The notes under the pieces were generated by a model. It saw only the letters and a program-made list of their open reading frames with translations, was not told where the DNA came from and did not search any database. Made by a program: the position numbers and the translations under genes. 64,000 nt of DNA from Paramecium octaurelia (Eukaryota; Ciliophora; Oligohymenophorea; Peniculida; Parameciidae), in the NCBI GenBank assembly GCA_905182995.1, contig CAJJDP010000010.1, positions 721,687 to 785,686 on the forward strand, in the 5' to 3' direction. Shown here piece after piece: positions 12,801 through 24,029 of this stretch; position 1 is the first letter of the stretch, and each line of letters begins with the position of its first letter.

Positions 12801-14436
12801 TCTCAAAGTTGATGGGAATGGATGGTTGCTTTGTTCATAGATTTAAGTGTCATCCTTCTTCAAGACTCTCACATTTAGTGTGACTGAGCATTTCTATGAG
12901 GTGTCATCCAATGAAATGGCATCTAGAGTATAGGTCTTGGTTCCATCATTTGTGCTGTCTTACTTCTTCAATCTCAAGTATCCATTGGAAATTAAGAATC
13001 TGTGTGCAGAGTTCTTGTTGACTCCCAACAAATCTGGTTCATATGGATTGATAATCAATTGATCGAATAAATCGTTTGTATAAGTGTACAATTTGGATCC
13101 ATCGTCAGAATGATAAACATGTACTACAGTGTCCAATTTCAAAATTAAGAAATATTGACTCATTTAAACTTACACTTTTCCATAACTTGCATTCTCTGGC
13201 AATTTGATACCAAACTTCATAACTCCATTTTCATAAAAGTTTGCTTTATCTTTGAACACCAAAACCATATGTCTGGTTATTGTCCCATCATTGTTAACCA
13301 AATAATTGAAATCGAATCCGTAACTCTTTGTCACGTAAGGGAAGGAGATATGCTCCTTTAATTTCCATTCCAATGCTTAGGATGTGAATTGCAAAACATA
13401 AACACCACTGTCTCCATCCAATACGTAAATGTCACCATTTGGTTCCAGTTGGAAATCCATAATTGTAAATTTTTACTTTGTTGCGTCAGTACCCAATAAT
13501 GCAGCCAATTCAATTTTGGTCAAATATGCCACAGGACTTGAAGAAAATTTCTTGTTACTAAATTTATACACTTCCAATTCACAATCATCATCCAACTTAT
13601 CATTAGCCAAATCAGCAAAATCAGTAGCCCATGCAGGTTCTGCTCTGAACAATAATGATATCTTGTCAGCTCCCACACCTCCTTCCAAATCCTCTTCAGA
13701 TGTTGAAAAACTGAAATTGTGAAATGCTATCTTTCTGTCTTCGGTATAATTATAAAGATATCCTTTTGGATGCTCATTTGGAGAGAGATCGTAGTGCTAT
13801 GAATCCTGTAAATCAACCACGATAAATCCATTATGCCATCCCAAATGGACTGGGTCCTCCAAATCTGGCTATTGACAATCTATGACTATTAAATAGTTAG
13901 TCAAGAAATCCAAATCGTGGCATACAAAAGACACTGTTGTATTTCTAACATTCACCTAAGCGTGGAATCTAGGGACCTAATCCATTTTTTAAGGATCACT
14001 AAATTATTTAATCAAATTCTACATACCCAAGTGCGTAGAATACGTCGATGTCGGTCTTATTTTATTCTAAAAACACAAAGTCGTTCAACCATGCTCCATT
14101 ATCGAAAGATCTATAAGCCTTGAGATTTTGTATCAGCCCAATCGAAGCTTTAATTTAATTAATTATTCATACGATCACCATGAGGCACTGGATCACCAAT
14201 TTCGGACAGAGGGTCCACTGTTTCGAAGTAGGGACAATCATTGTTTATCTTGAACTTCAAATTCTCCCCTGTGAAGAAAAATCTTCGCATATCCCATTCC
14301 TTTGTTTCGTTAACAGTAGCGTACACATTGTAATGCTAATTGATTGTGTCTAAACATAATCAACACACCTCTTACCGCATTTCTAAGCCAAGATTGTCGA
14401 TGACATCACAGCTAATATCAGAATTGCTCTCTTCAT
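9804..14436 (-). CDS. Large type I membrane protein, 1,500 residues, unknown function
   Basis: ATG at 14436 begins a clear signal peptide (KRAILILAVMSSTILAQ) and TGA lies at 9804-9806. Introns at 14350-14375, 14148-14172, 13999-14026, 10178-10202 and 9922-9947 cluster at the two ends and leave a central exon of almost 3.8 kb. The ectodomain is long and beta-rich with recurrent YVLDGDSGVYVLQF-like strands, suggesting propeller or sandwich repeats, but I recognise no family. A Thr/Pro stalk (TTEPTPPTPPDDDKG) precedes the single helix WWWITLIVIFGVAILGVGGW and a short basic tail FGRRGVDPLLG. Codons are richer in C and G than in neighbours, which suggests strong expression. It shares a 750-bp divergent spacer with the surface protein at 15187. 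Confidence 0.85.
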
Positions 14437-15186
14437 CACTTATTAATTATTATTAATTAAGGATATAAAGATTTTTTGTTTAAATACTTCCGAATAATCA
14501 TGTTCTATATTATGTACATTTATTCATTTAAAATAAAATGTGTAAAAGAAAAACAAACTCAAATATACAAATTATGCGGATTACAATATATTAAATTATA
14601 TAATTAATATATAAATCAATTAGAATTTGATTCTTCTTTATCATTTCTGGTCCATCAGAACTCGATTTAATGTGAAATTCGACTTGATTTCTCGATGATC
14701 ATCCCTCTCTACATCATAGCTAGTAAGCTAATTTCGATGATTAAAATTTTAAGAAACTGGAAAACACTAAATGAGAATTATTCAAAATATTATTATCAAT
14801 TGTGAGATAAGCTAATGAAATTGATCCATAATTGTTTTTCCATCTTGTTCAGGCACGAACTTAATGATACAAAATTAGGTTGGAAATGAGAACTTCATCA
14901 TTAAAATTATATTTTTTTAAGTTTTATAAATACATTCTCTATAGATAAAATAAATTAGAGATAATATATTCTAGAAAATTGTTATTTTGAGGGGGTATTA
15001 AAATTTATTTTGCAAATTTTGAAATTTTTATTTTAGTGATTACGCAGTATAATTTAAAAATCTTAGCTTTCTAGAGAGGCAATTCTAATCCACAATTAAT
15101 AATCGCATTAATTATTAGAATCTTTTCTAAAATTGCACTATAAATACACTATGGAAAAATGACAGTAATTTATTAATACTATTTTC
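14437..15186. other. Divergent spacer between two surface-protein genes
   Basis: About 750 bp, very AT-rich, between the start codons of two secretory-pathway genes. It is longer than most spacers here and must hold both promoters. No gene, repeat or RNA structure stands out. Confidence 0.6.
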
Positions 15187-16397
15187 ATGAAAATTTTTCA
15201 CATTTTGCTTCTAAGTATCTTAGTTTATGTTGCTAACGCAGCAGAGACAGCAACCACTTGCACAGATGACCAAGTGTTAGTAAAAGGAAAGTGCAAGGAT
15301 GCCAAAAATTGCAAAACTTAAATTGGCTTCTTTAAGCAAACTCAAGCCAACGGCAAGAAACATATAGCCAAGAGACCTTAATTCACGGTGGATTACAAGG
15401 ATGGAAATCTTCAATTCTCATTGACATTTACTAATGCCAAAGATTTCTAGACTTCTGCAGAAACTGGATCAAGCACCACATGTATTTAGGTCAATTTGAG
15501 AAGATTCGGTGCTGCCTTTACAAATGAAGTGGCAGATGCTTCTGTAATTACCTCGACCTAATAAGACACTTCAAGAATCTGGACCTTTAGTGTCAATAAA
15601 GAGTATTTAAAATTTTTATATTTAGTTAATTCGACTCATTATTTTTGAAGGACGAATCTAACGACGAGATCAAATACACTGGATTTTATGCCATATCTGT
15701 GACCTTGTTATTACCAAATGATAATGGAGTAAAGCCCTTGGCCTTCTTTGCTTTTAAATTCTCAGCTATTTTCAGCAAAGATTTAGCAACCCTTAAATCA
15801 AATGAGATCAAACCGAAAGTACAAGCCGAATAAGTTTGTGCTGATGATGCTGGAGAAAAATGTGTCAATACTGCTCAATCTACATTGACATTGTGTGCTG
15901 ATGAAACCTGTGAAACACCTCTCGCAACAAATGAACTCGTGGTTGGAGACACCATTTATGTTAAATAAACAATCACTTAAGATGGATTTAAAGGAGGAAA
16001 GTGGAAACCCATGGATGCTGAAATTACAGTGGTTGCAGATGGAGTGTCAAAGACAGTAAAGCCTAAAAAGTTGGATAAAGGATAGAATGGGGAACAGATG
16101 TATCAAGTTAAACTAAACTTCTTGGGTAATAAAGTCACCATCGCTTCTGATGCCGCATTGGGAGAGACAACAGCTACTAGAATCTTATAAGAAACAGCTG
16201 ATGATCCTTCAGTCGTCGGTTCTACTTCTGTTTCTTGCATCAAGGAGACTTCCTCTAGCACATGTCCATCCTAAGATTAAGTACTTACGTATAACTCAGA
16301 GAATTGTGCAGGAGTCTCATGTGATGATGAGGATCAAAGTTCAAATGCAATGATGTTCAAAGTCTTGATCGCATTGTTAGGATTATTGATATTATGA
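15187..16397 (+). CDS. Secreted, probably GPI-anchored surface protein
   Basis: ATG at 15187, TGA at 16395-16397, one 23-nt intron at 15603-15625; 395 residues. The N-terminus is a signal peptide (IFHILLLSILVYVANAA). The mature part has paired cysteines (CTDDQVLVKGKCKDAKNC, later CADDAGEKC, LCADETC, CIKETSSSTC, NCAGVSC) and many Thr, Ser and Lys. The C-terminus ends in a small-residue site followed by MMFKVLIALLGLLIL with no cytosolic tail, the plan of a GPI-anchor signal. It may be a minor surface protein of the cell membrane; it lacks the dense periodic cysteines of the surface immobilisation antigens. Its neighbour across the spacer is also a surface-type protein. Confidence 0.82.
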
Positions 16398-16493
16398 ACA
16401 AAATGCAATATAAAATATCTAAATATATTATTGTCACTTATTATTTTCATTAAATACATTATCGAATATAAAATAATGAAAATAACTTAATTA

Positions 16494-17229
16494 TCATTAT
16501 TTCTTATCAGGTAATTTTTTTTATCCAGTGAGTATTTTTTCAAGATCCCCATTTACTTTGGCCTTTATATCCGCCTTTAATTAGGAAACAATATCTGCAT
16601 GAGCTTCTTTAGTTTGCTGTCTTTTAATTTCATCTTGCTATTTTGTATCCAACAATTTTTATTCCAAGGATTCCACTTGTCTTTGCAATTCCGAACACTC
16701 CTAATCCAATTATTTAATTCTTAATCTATATTCAGCCTAATTCAATATTTTTGAATACTTTTTTTTCTTCTTCTGATAAAAATTTTCTCATCCCAAATGC
16801 AATGCTTGATGCGTACAAAGTTTAATAAGTTTGAATGACCATTCTCACTTCGTTTCGGACTGTTACTAAGAGCATACCTCGCTCTGCACAATTAATTGTA
16901 ATTTGTCTTATTAATTCATCAAAACACTATGAGTATAACTCCTCTCTAATTGGACATAGACCAGTCTCTCTCGCCTACCTTTATTGTAACCATTTATCTA
17001 ATTTATCTTATAATTCAAGCACATCTTGTTTGGTTGAGGGTGCAGGAGAAACACATTACATTTACAATTGATTCTTCTGATGATTAAATTCCCTGGGAAG
17101 CAGAATGGCATTCAAAATATCTTCAGTATTGCTTGGAGGTTGTTATTTGATTTATTTCTTTTGACTGTTTGAAATGAGAATGGGATTACTATATTTAACA
17201 AGACTTGGAGCAGGCTATATGTCGTTCAT
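16494..17229 (-). CDS. DNALI1: Axonemal inner-arm dynein light chain p28 (DNALI1)
   Basis: ATG at 17229, TGA at 16494-16496, one 22-nt intron at 16737-16758; 237 residues, the normal size. The family core is nearly unbroken: CPIREELYSQCFDELIRQ, then ITINCAERGMLLVTVRNE and TYQTLYASSIAFGMRK, followed by a coiled coil to the end. p28 binds single-headed inner dynein arms in cilia. A second copy lies at 59563-60399. Only 15 bp separate this ATG from the stop of the upstream gene on the same strand, so the promoter must overlap that gene's 3' end. Confidence 0.96.
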
Positions 17230-17244
17230 TAATTATAATAATTT

Positions 17245-18145
17245 TCAAAGCAATGAAATTACTTTATCATATAATATTTCCCTCTACTACTCCAGTAATT
17301 GGATTTCCCTATTCAAAATATCATACTAAGCCCTCATGCCTTGATAATCATTTTTTGTAAAACTATCATTTAATTTCAAATTACTTGTTATGCATTTCAA
17401 AAACTGATTCAATGGATTGTATTTATTAAATGTACAGAGATGATGCTTAACTGACTACACTCATTGCAAATTCATTTACAAGTTGAAGCACTACCTTGAA
17501 CTTGTTTTGAACTTCATCTTTAAATTTTTTATTTTCCAAGACAAGTCCTTAAATTTTCTCTATTATGTTTCTTTTCTTCTTGTTATCTACTTGTAGTGCT
17601 TTATTTACCGAAGGCATTTGCTCAATTTATGGTATACTAATTTAAGATTTTGTTAATTTAGTTGATTGCGGATAATTGTATTATTTGCCATCAAGCTGTG
17701 TAAATTTTGACATCATGCGTTAGTATTATTGTTTTGAGAATACTAGCTCCTATTGCAATCTATTGATTTTGAATTCCTACAATCTAATGAGATTGTCCTA
17801 TTCATCAATTTTAGTTCGCAATTCTTTGATAGTATTTTCAACCTATTATGAAAAGGAAGTATTTGAGATATTTTTCTCATATTTCCCATTCATAATGATT
17901 TGTAGTTTTTCAATGTCAATTTAAACTTTTGATGGATTTATAACTGGCCTTGTATTAACCTGCAAAAGTTATTTAATCTTTTTGCTTGATTGTTATCCTA
18001 CATGTATTACCACCTTTCTACCCTAATCAGACTATACGTTGTTGTTGGTTGAAGGAAGGGCGAGGTTATTGATCGGTAATTTGAAAGGGAATGATGAATA
18101 TTTGCTGTTTGTACGACGAGGCTGTGGAGAATGAGATTTTTACAT
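17245..18145 (-). CDS. Coiled-coil protein, unknown function
   Basis: ATG at 18145, TGA at 17245-17247, one 22-nt intron at 17363-17384; 292 residues. After a basic Ser/Pro-rich head the protein is mainly helical with heptad patterns (KLQIIMNGKYEKN, VENTIKELRTKIDEQDNLIRLQEFK, and a C-terminal ILNREIQLLEQQREIL). No catalytic or targeting motif is seen. It sits directly upstream of p28 on the same strand, but no functional link can be inferred from that in a ciliate. Confidence 0.75.
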
Positions 18146-18365
18146 TTTTATATTAACAAGACTTCTCGTGATATTACTTGAAGAAAAATGGCACCCCATT
18201 GTAGCTAGATTCTTCCTTGATCTTTTTCAATCAATTCTACACTGAACTTAGAAACCTATCGACTAGGTCAGAAATGATCTGATTTTTCTATCCACAAAAT
18301 CTTTTGTAAATCTAAATATCGAATCTCAATATGTATTCTTACAGATATATTTAAATAACTCAAAA

Positions 18366-19133
18366 ATGAGCTTCCCGCAATAGGATTACTTGGCAATGCT
18401 GAAAGCCAAACCTCCAGTTTACGCTCCAGTACAGTAAACTTCATAAACTCCTATGATTTATCCAAATCCACAATTCCTGTAAGCATCATACTTCTCTTTA
18501 CTCCCTTATATACCCGATATACTTATTACTATACACTCTTATAATGTTTTAGACAACCATTAATGAACTACCCAACTTACTACATGATGATGCAACAATT
18601 GTAACAAATGCAGTAGATGCAACAACTACCCCAAATGGCAGCCATGAGAATTCCGATGATGCCTTAACAGCCCCAAATACAAACACTGCCCTAACCGACT
18701 ATGCCACTCTAAAATTAGCCGCAGAATCCACCCTCACAAAAAATCGATCATGACATTGTCGTCTCTGTAAAAGGGACAAAGGTGAAACTAAATCTCAAAA
18801 TCATAAAAGATCTGCCTCTGGAAGAGGACAGCATTCTAGATTACGATGAAATCAAAAAGTAAAGTGGAGATCACAAATACATAAGTCTTAGGAGAAAACG
18901 TAGAGTCATAGATCAGTAAGAGGCCCCCTTGATGTAGACCAGAAGGAGGAGCGAACAATCATAATGTACCTATAGAAATTATATTTATAGATTTAGAAAT
19001 CCGAGAAATGTTGAAAGCTGATGACAGAGACATGTCCTTAATTTTAGAGACCTATCCTGATACCAAAATATTACTATAAGAGTTAAGGAAGGGAAACTTG
19101 AAAAGGGAAATTGAAAAGTTATTACTCAAATGA
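18366..19133 (+). CDS. Gln/Pro/Met-rich protein with conserved-looking C-terminal helix
   Basis: ATG at 18366, TGA at 19131-19133. Two introns restore the frame: 18479-18552, which is 74 nt and by far the longest here, and 18966-18990 (25 nt); 222 residues. The first 110 residues are low in complexity (repeated LQQMQQ, PQMAAMRIPMMPQQPQ). A basic linker with RRKRRVID and RRRSEQ follows, then LEIREMLKADDRDMSLILETYP and a helical end. It may be nuclear because of the basic clusters. No family is recognised. Confidence 0.7.
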
Positions 19134-19353
19134 ATTTGACTATACTTTTGATCATTTCTTAACTTAAATCAATCAAGTATAGGTCTTTTAAACATCCAAT
19201 ATTCATCACTTGCACTTACTTGTGTTTTGTTAATTTCAACTCATTCATTTTTTCAATTAGTCCTTATGGGTTTTTGAATTCAAATGTTTTCAACTTCAAT
19301 TCTGGCATCACTTGCTTTGCTTCCGAATTTGTAATTGTAATCTAAGTCAACAT
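19126..19353 (-). CDS. Small hypothetical protein, 75 residues
   Basis: A complete intronless frame from ATG 19353 to TGA 19126-19128. The composition (ITNSEAKQVMPELKLKTFEF, NPQGLIEKMNELKLTKHK) reads like a real small protein rather than AT noise. Its stop overlaps the 3' end of the convergent gene by 8 bp, and its start lies 11 bp from the MED31 start. No family is recognised, and it could be spurious because random frames are long when only TGA stops translation. Confidence 0.4.
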
Positions 19354-19364
19354 AAATTATTTTA

Positions 19365-19709
19365 ATGTAATAAATTTATGATGACTACAAGAGATTTCAA
19401 ATGGACCTAGAATTCGTATAATTGTTGGCCAACCCCTAATACATCTATTAGCTTGCAATAAAATAATATTTTGAAGACGATCAATTTGTCAATTACTTGC
19501 AATACTTATTGTACTTCAAAAGACCAGAATTTTTGAAGTACATCAAATACCCTGTGTGCATCAAAATGCTAGATTGCTTATAAAACGAAGAATTTCGATT
19601 GTAATGCATCTAATTATTAATCTTAAATAGACAAATGAAGGACAGGAATTTTGCTGATAAAATAAGCAAACAAATTGAAGTGACATTTTAAATATTATAA
19701 AGTAAATGA
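19365..19709 (+). CDS. MED31: Mediator complex subunit 31 (Soh1)
   Basis: ATG at 19365, TGA at 19707-19709, no intron, 114 residues. The family core is plain: RFQMDLEFVQLLANPQYIYQ, then YFEDDQFVNYLQYLLYFKRP and FLKYIKYPVCIKMLDCL. MED31 sits in the middle module of Mediator, the bridge between activators and RNA polymerase II. The frame stays open for another 102 codons after the stop, which I do not count as part of the gene. Confidence 0.95.
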
Positions 19710-20133
19710 ATATTCATCTCCTTCATTTATTTATTTATTGCTATATTGAGATTATAATTAGGCTATCCAATCATTCCACCCAATTAAATTATATTCTACA
19801 CTAATGAACTAAAATTCTAGCTCATCACACTTTATCACTAACTTTTATAACAAGTCTTAGACAAATCATTATTGGTTTATAAAACCATATAACTTCAAGT
19901 GGAATTCTTATACATTTTATCTATTGAAGAAAAAAGGAGTTTTTCATTAAAGTCTAAATAATTTCATTTCTTCTAATGTTTGTTTTAAGTTTTATTGATA
20001 ATTACTTCTCTATTTTGAAATCAATAGAATTTCATATTTACATAGGAAATAGAGTATAATTAAGCAAATAAACGAAAAAAGGAGATGAATAAATTAAAAA
20101 ATAGAGGATAATCACAATAATTCATACAATAAT
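19710..20133. other. Intergenic with an open frame of doubtful meaning
   Basis: About 420 bp between convergent gene ends. The MED31 frame is open from 19710 to a TGA at 20016-20018. The length is not unusual for this composition and code, and no match is seen. Confidence 0.5.
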
Positions 20134-21369
20134 TCAAATCATATCTGATTATTCATGCACTTCTTTTTATTATTATTAGGCTGGTTGTTTTTATTTTTAT
20201 TGAGAAGGAGCTTGATCCTTATCTCCTCCCCTTGTAAAAACATCCTTTTTGTATTTCTATTATTTCACACTAAGCTTTTCGTTATGCTTAACAGGTTAAG
20301 CCTTATAATCATGAGTATCTAATGTTGATTTTAAGGTATCTATCTTCTTTTATGAGGGATCAATCTCATTCATTTATGATTAAGAAGGGTCGAAATCTTT
20401 CATATTCTTAACAGTATCAGTTTATTGCCATGTTTAATTTGTAGGGATTAACTTTTATTTGGTGGCCGTGCTTTGTGTTTGCTTTGATTCACCTCCAAAT
20501 ACACTAGATTATAACTCTTGTTCTTTTTTGTTCTTTGCAAATGTGTCTGGATCATAATTCTTTCCACTATTATCAACTGCCTTAGTAGAAGTAGACCATT
20601 TTTGATTTTGAGATGTCAACTTTTCTTACTTACCTTATTATTAATAAACTTTCTTTTCATTTTATCCAAAAACATTAGATGAATTTTCCAATTATTTTCT
20701 TTGAGATGGATCAACATCCTACTTCTATTACTTTTTAACTGTTTCTTTTTTCTCTTCTAGTTATACCTTTTGTGTTGGTAAATGTTCCTTTCCTATCTCA
20801 TTTCCATACAATTCCTTTACTCTTCTGTTGGCCGGATCATATTCCTCTTTTGGTTTGAATTCCTTCAATGTTTATGTTCGCTTGATTGATTTATACTCAT
20901 CAAAATCTAATATATAGATCGTTATTTTAAAATACCGCTTTTTCCAAATAAAAAATCTTTTCCATGATCTTGATGTCTTGCTTCAGCATTCTTTCCTTTG
21001 TTTTAGGTCTTAACGGTCTCTTTAGCTGTGTGTGTGTTATTGGCAGAGGGATCGACCTAAAATATATTTGATTGATAAGTTTTGGTCTATCTTGTCTAGA
21101 AATTATAGAGTAACATTTTACTTCAACTCTCGATTAAGCAAGGGATTAAGTTGCACTCTATTCAACCCCAAAGATATCTGTTTTAGCACGTTACTATTGT
21201 CTGCTTGGTGTTTAGACCACAGGACCTGAATTAACACCAAAGATATCAGATCGTTATTGTTGACTATTTTATATCTTGAAAAATCCTACTTTTATCTAAC
21301 AGATGGTGCTTAATCTAGAGTCTATTTTTAAGGTCGCGATCCAGCAGCAGGAATGTTCATTGGATCCAT
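20134..21369 (-). CDS. Protein with repeated S/D-x-V/I-F-G motifs
   Basis: ATG at 21369, TGA at 20134-20136, introns at 21264-21289, 21096-21121 (26 nt each) and 20907-20935 (29 nt); 384 residues. It is disordered, polar and rich in Gln, Lys and Ser. A short motif recurs about every 40-60 residues: SDIFGVN, TDIFGVE, SNIFQVD, DFLFGKS, SNVFGQN, SSVFGGE, DVFTRGG, often beside DPSQ or DPANRR. Such repeated linear motifs suggest several docking sites for one partner. No catalytic domain, signal peptide or membrane segment is seen, and no named family is recognised. Confidence 0.78.
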
Positions 21370-21574
21370 AAATATAATAATATATTTTATATATTCAAAT
21401 TTATTAATCCACATCAAATATTTGCTGATTGAAATTATTGATAATGGTAATTGCAAACTCTAAATTTTGAATATGCTTCTTTCTCTTAGAATTTTCTACA
21501 ACTTAAATACTAAAATTATCATATTCCTAAAAAGAAGTTGTTATTTTATAAAATTTCAAAATTTTTAATAATTA

Positions 21575-23643
21575 TCATTATTCCAAGTTAAAAGCTGATG
21601 TCAATATTTCCTACTTAGATTATTCACTTTCAGACTCAAACTGTTCACTCACATATTTATCAAATGTAACATATTGATCTCCTCCATTCTTGTAATTATC
21701 CTTCACAATCTACACTTATTTATGATCTACTTATTCTTATTAATCCAGTTCTGATAGTTTCTCTGGACACTCTTCAATAACTGACATCTCAGGTTTTTAA
21801 TTTTATTAATTGTTCAATTCAGTCAATAAAAAAGAGAGTTACTAATCTTATGCTTCCTTAATCTCATATTTTAGCATTTCCTCATAATTTAATGATTCAA
21901 CTCCCTTACTTTCCAAAATTCCTTAAACTATCAAATAGTCCAACTCAAATTAATTCAATTCTATATTTAATGACATCAATGACTCATTAAATTATTATTT
22001 ACTCACTCTTATACAATCCTTTCCATAAAGTTGCTTGATATTGCTTTAAATGAATGGTTTAAACTTAGTCAACACATCTTTTATTTTATCAGAATGCAGC
22101 AATTAATTTTTCACTATCTCCAATTTATAATTTGACAATATTCTCCTTAAAACCGAACGAATATAAGGATTATAATTCGAGGCAGTATCCAACAATTCGT
22201 AAACATCATTCTCACCTTCCATTATGTAACGAGAAACCACATGAGCTTCTTCAGTTGTTAAATTAAAAGGATAATGTCTTAACTTATCTTTTAGTTCTTT
22301 CAAAGTCATAGAGTCTCCTTCAAATAAATATTCGTCTAATTATGAAATGCTAATATCCATAGCCATCAATCTATATTTCAAAGTTTCTCCTATATTTTTG
22401 ATTTCTTCAAATTTAACTGGTACAATTTTTCTTCTTTGGGGTTACTTTACTTATTTTTAGATTTCCTCTTAGATCACTACTGATTTTTTAAAAGGCAAAG
22501 CAATTTCTTGCATAATTTCAGTTGCAAAAACAGGAGATTAGATTTTAGTAATTTTTGATTTTGTTGATATATCGACTCTATGAGACTGAGGTTAGATTTC
22601 TTAGATATCTGATTTTTATAGCATAGTTAGTTCTTTAATTTGAGTTTCGAGATCTAAATTATATTGATTTAATCTATCTATTTCATTTTATTTTGCTTAA
22701 TTTTCTTATTTTGCAAACATCAAATCTGTTAGCAATTACAATTCATCTGGTTTAGTGAATTATTAGGTTTCTTTACTATTTTCTTTTTAAGAATTATTTG
22801 TTTCATCCTTTAATTGGAATATTAATTTTTTAATTTCCTTTTTGCTTCTAAATTCTTATTCTATTTATTAAGACTAAAAATTATAAAAGATAGATTATTA
22901 CTCTATATTTCAAGCATTCTTTTTTAAGTCTTTCAATTATTTTTTCTAATTCGCTTTTTTAAATAGCATTCTCTTATATTTATGCTATTAATTGAAATAA
23001 TCTCTCTTAAATGGCTTATTCTACATTATTCTATTGTAAATTGTATAAACTAGCCTAAAATAATTACTCAATTTATTGTCTTAATCTAACTGTCTCTTCT
23101 TAGAAGGCAGTTCTTTCGATTTATAATTCGTTCATTTAAGTAAATCTCTAATTTTTTTTCATGTTGATGAGTTCTTAATCCTTTTTTTGCAATTCTAATT
23201 TCATATTATTTAATTCTTTTTTTAGTGCATTCAAAGCAGTTGCATAATTCATTGATCTTAACAGTTATGTTTTGACAGGCCCAATACGATCTAATTCTTG
23301 AAGCATCTTCTCCTGTTTTAATTGATTATCTAATTTAAAATTGGAAATGCTTACCTTCTAATTGATGGATTTTAGTTTTTAGTTTGAGATTTTCATTTTC
23401 CAAAGAATGTAAATTGTTTTTTAGATATTTGATTTCTTATTCATATTTTTCCTTGTCATGAAACCGAAATGAACTTGGTTATTCGAGCAAAGAATAATTG
23501 GCGTCTTCCAGTCGTCTTTTTCTACTAAAACTTTGTCTTCCAATAAGTTCCGAAGTATCAAGCATTTATTTATTTCTATTACCTCCAACTTTAGCAGATT
23601 CTGCTCTAATCTTTCTTAACTACTAAAATAAAGTTGCTTTCAT
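21575..23643 (-). CDS. Large coiled-coil protein with C-terminal helical domain
   Basis: ATG at 23643, TGA at 21575-21577, introns at 23330-23354 (25 nt) and 22874-22901 (28 nt); 671 residues. Residues 60-400 are long heptad coils (KLKTKIHQLEDNQL, KKSELEKIIERLKKE). The C-terminal third has a globular-looking helical part: ISISQLDEYLFEGDSMTLKE, TTEEAHVVSRYIMEGENDVY and SVLRRILSNYKLEIVK, which resembles degenerate paired EF-hand helices found in some ciliary scaffold proteins. The predicted ATG is only 14 bp from the ATG of the divergent LC7 gene, so a later Met may be used. Basal-body or ciliary role is only a guess. Confidence 0.78.
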
Positions 23644-23657
23644 TTTTATAATTAATA

Positions 23658-23997
23658 ATGTCTGATATAGAGGAAACAATCAATAGAATCAAAACTCATA
23701 AATCAGTACAAGGAATAGTCATTTGTAACAATGACGGGCAAATCATACGCAGCACCTATGGAACAGAAAGCAAAGAAGGTGAAAATATTGCAAGAACAAT
23801 CCCGACTTTAGCAGCCAAGGCCAAGTAAGTTACTCAAAATCATCTGCAGATCAACTGTCAGAGACCTAGATCCCATGAATGAATTGACCTTTCTACGCAT
23901 AAAGTCTAAGAATAACGAGATTATGGTCGCTCCCGATAAGGAATTCTTGTTGATTGTCGTTTAAGGACCAAAAGAAGAAAAAAAAGAAGAAGAATGA
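23658..23997 (+). CDS. DYNLRB: Dynein light chain roadblock/LC7
   Basis: ATG at 23658, TGA at 23995-23997, one 25-nt intron at 23825-23849; 104 residues, the usual size. The protein aligns along the whole roadblock fold: [20 protein letters not shown], then [20 protein letters not shown], and [20 protein letters not shown]. It is a light chain of cytoplasmic and ciliary dyneins and binds the intermediate chains as a dimer. An acidic tail KEEKKEEE is an addition. The 5' spacer to the divergent coiled-coil gene is only 14 bp. Confidence 0.95.
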
Positions 23998-24029
23998 AAA
24001 ATAAACATTTATAATATATAAAAATATAA

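Noticed and set aside
19710-20018. 102-codon open extension of MED31 after its TGA, as possible stop readthrough
   Set aside because: With only TGA as stop and this composition such lengths arise by chance fairly often, and the extension has no match to MED31 tails.
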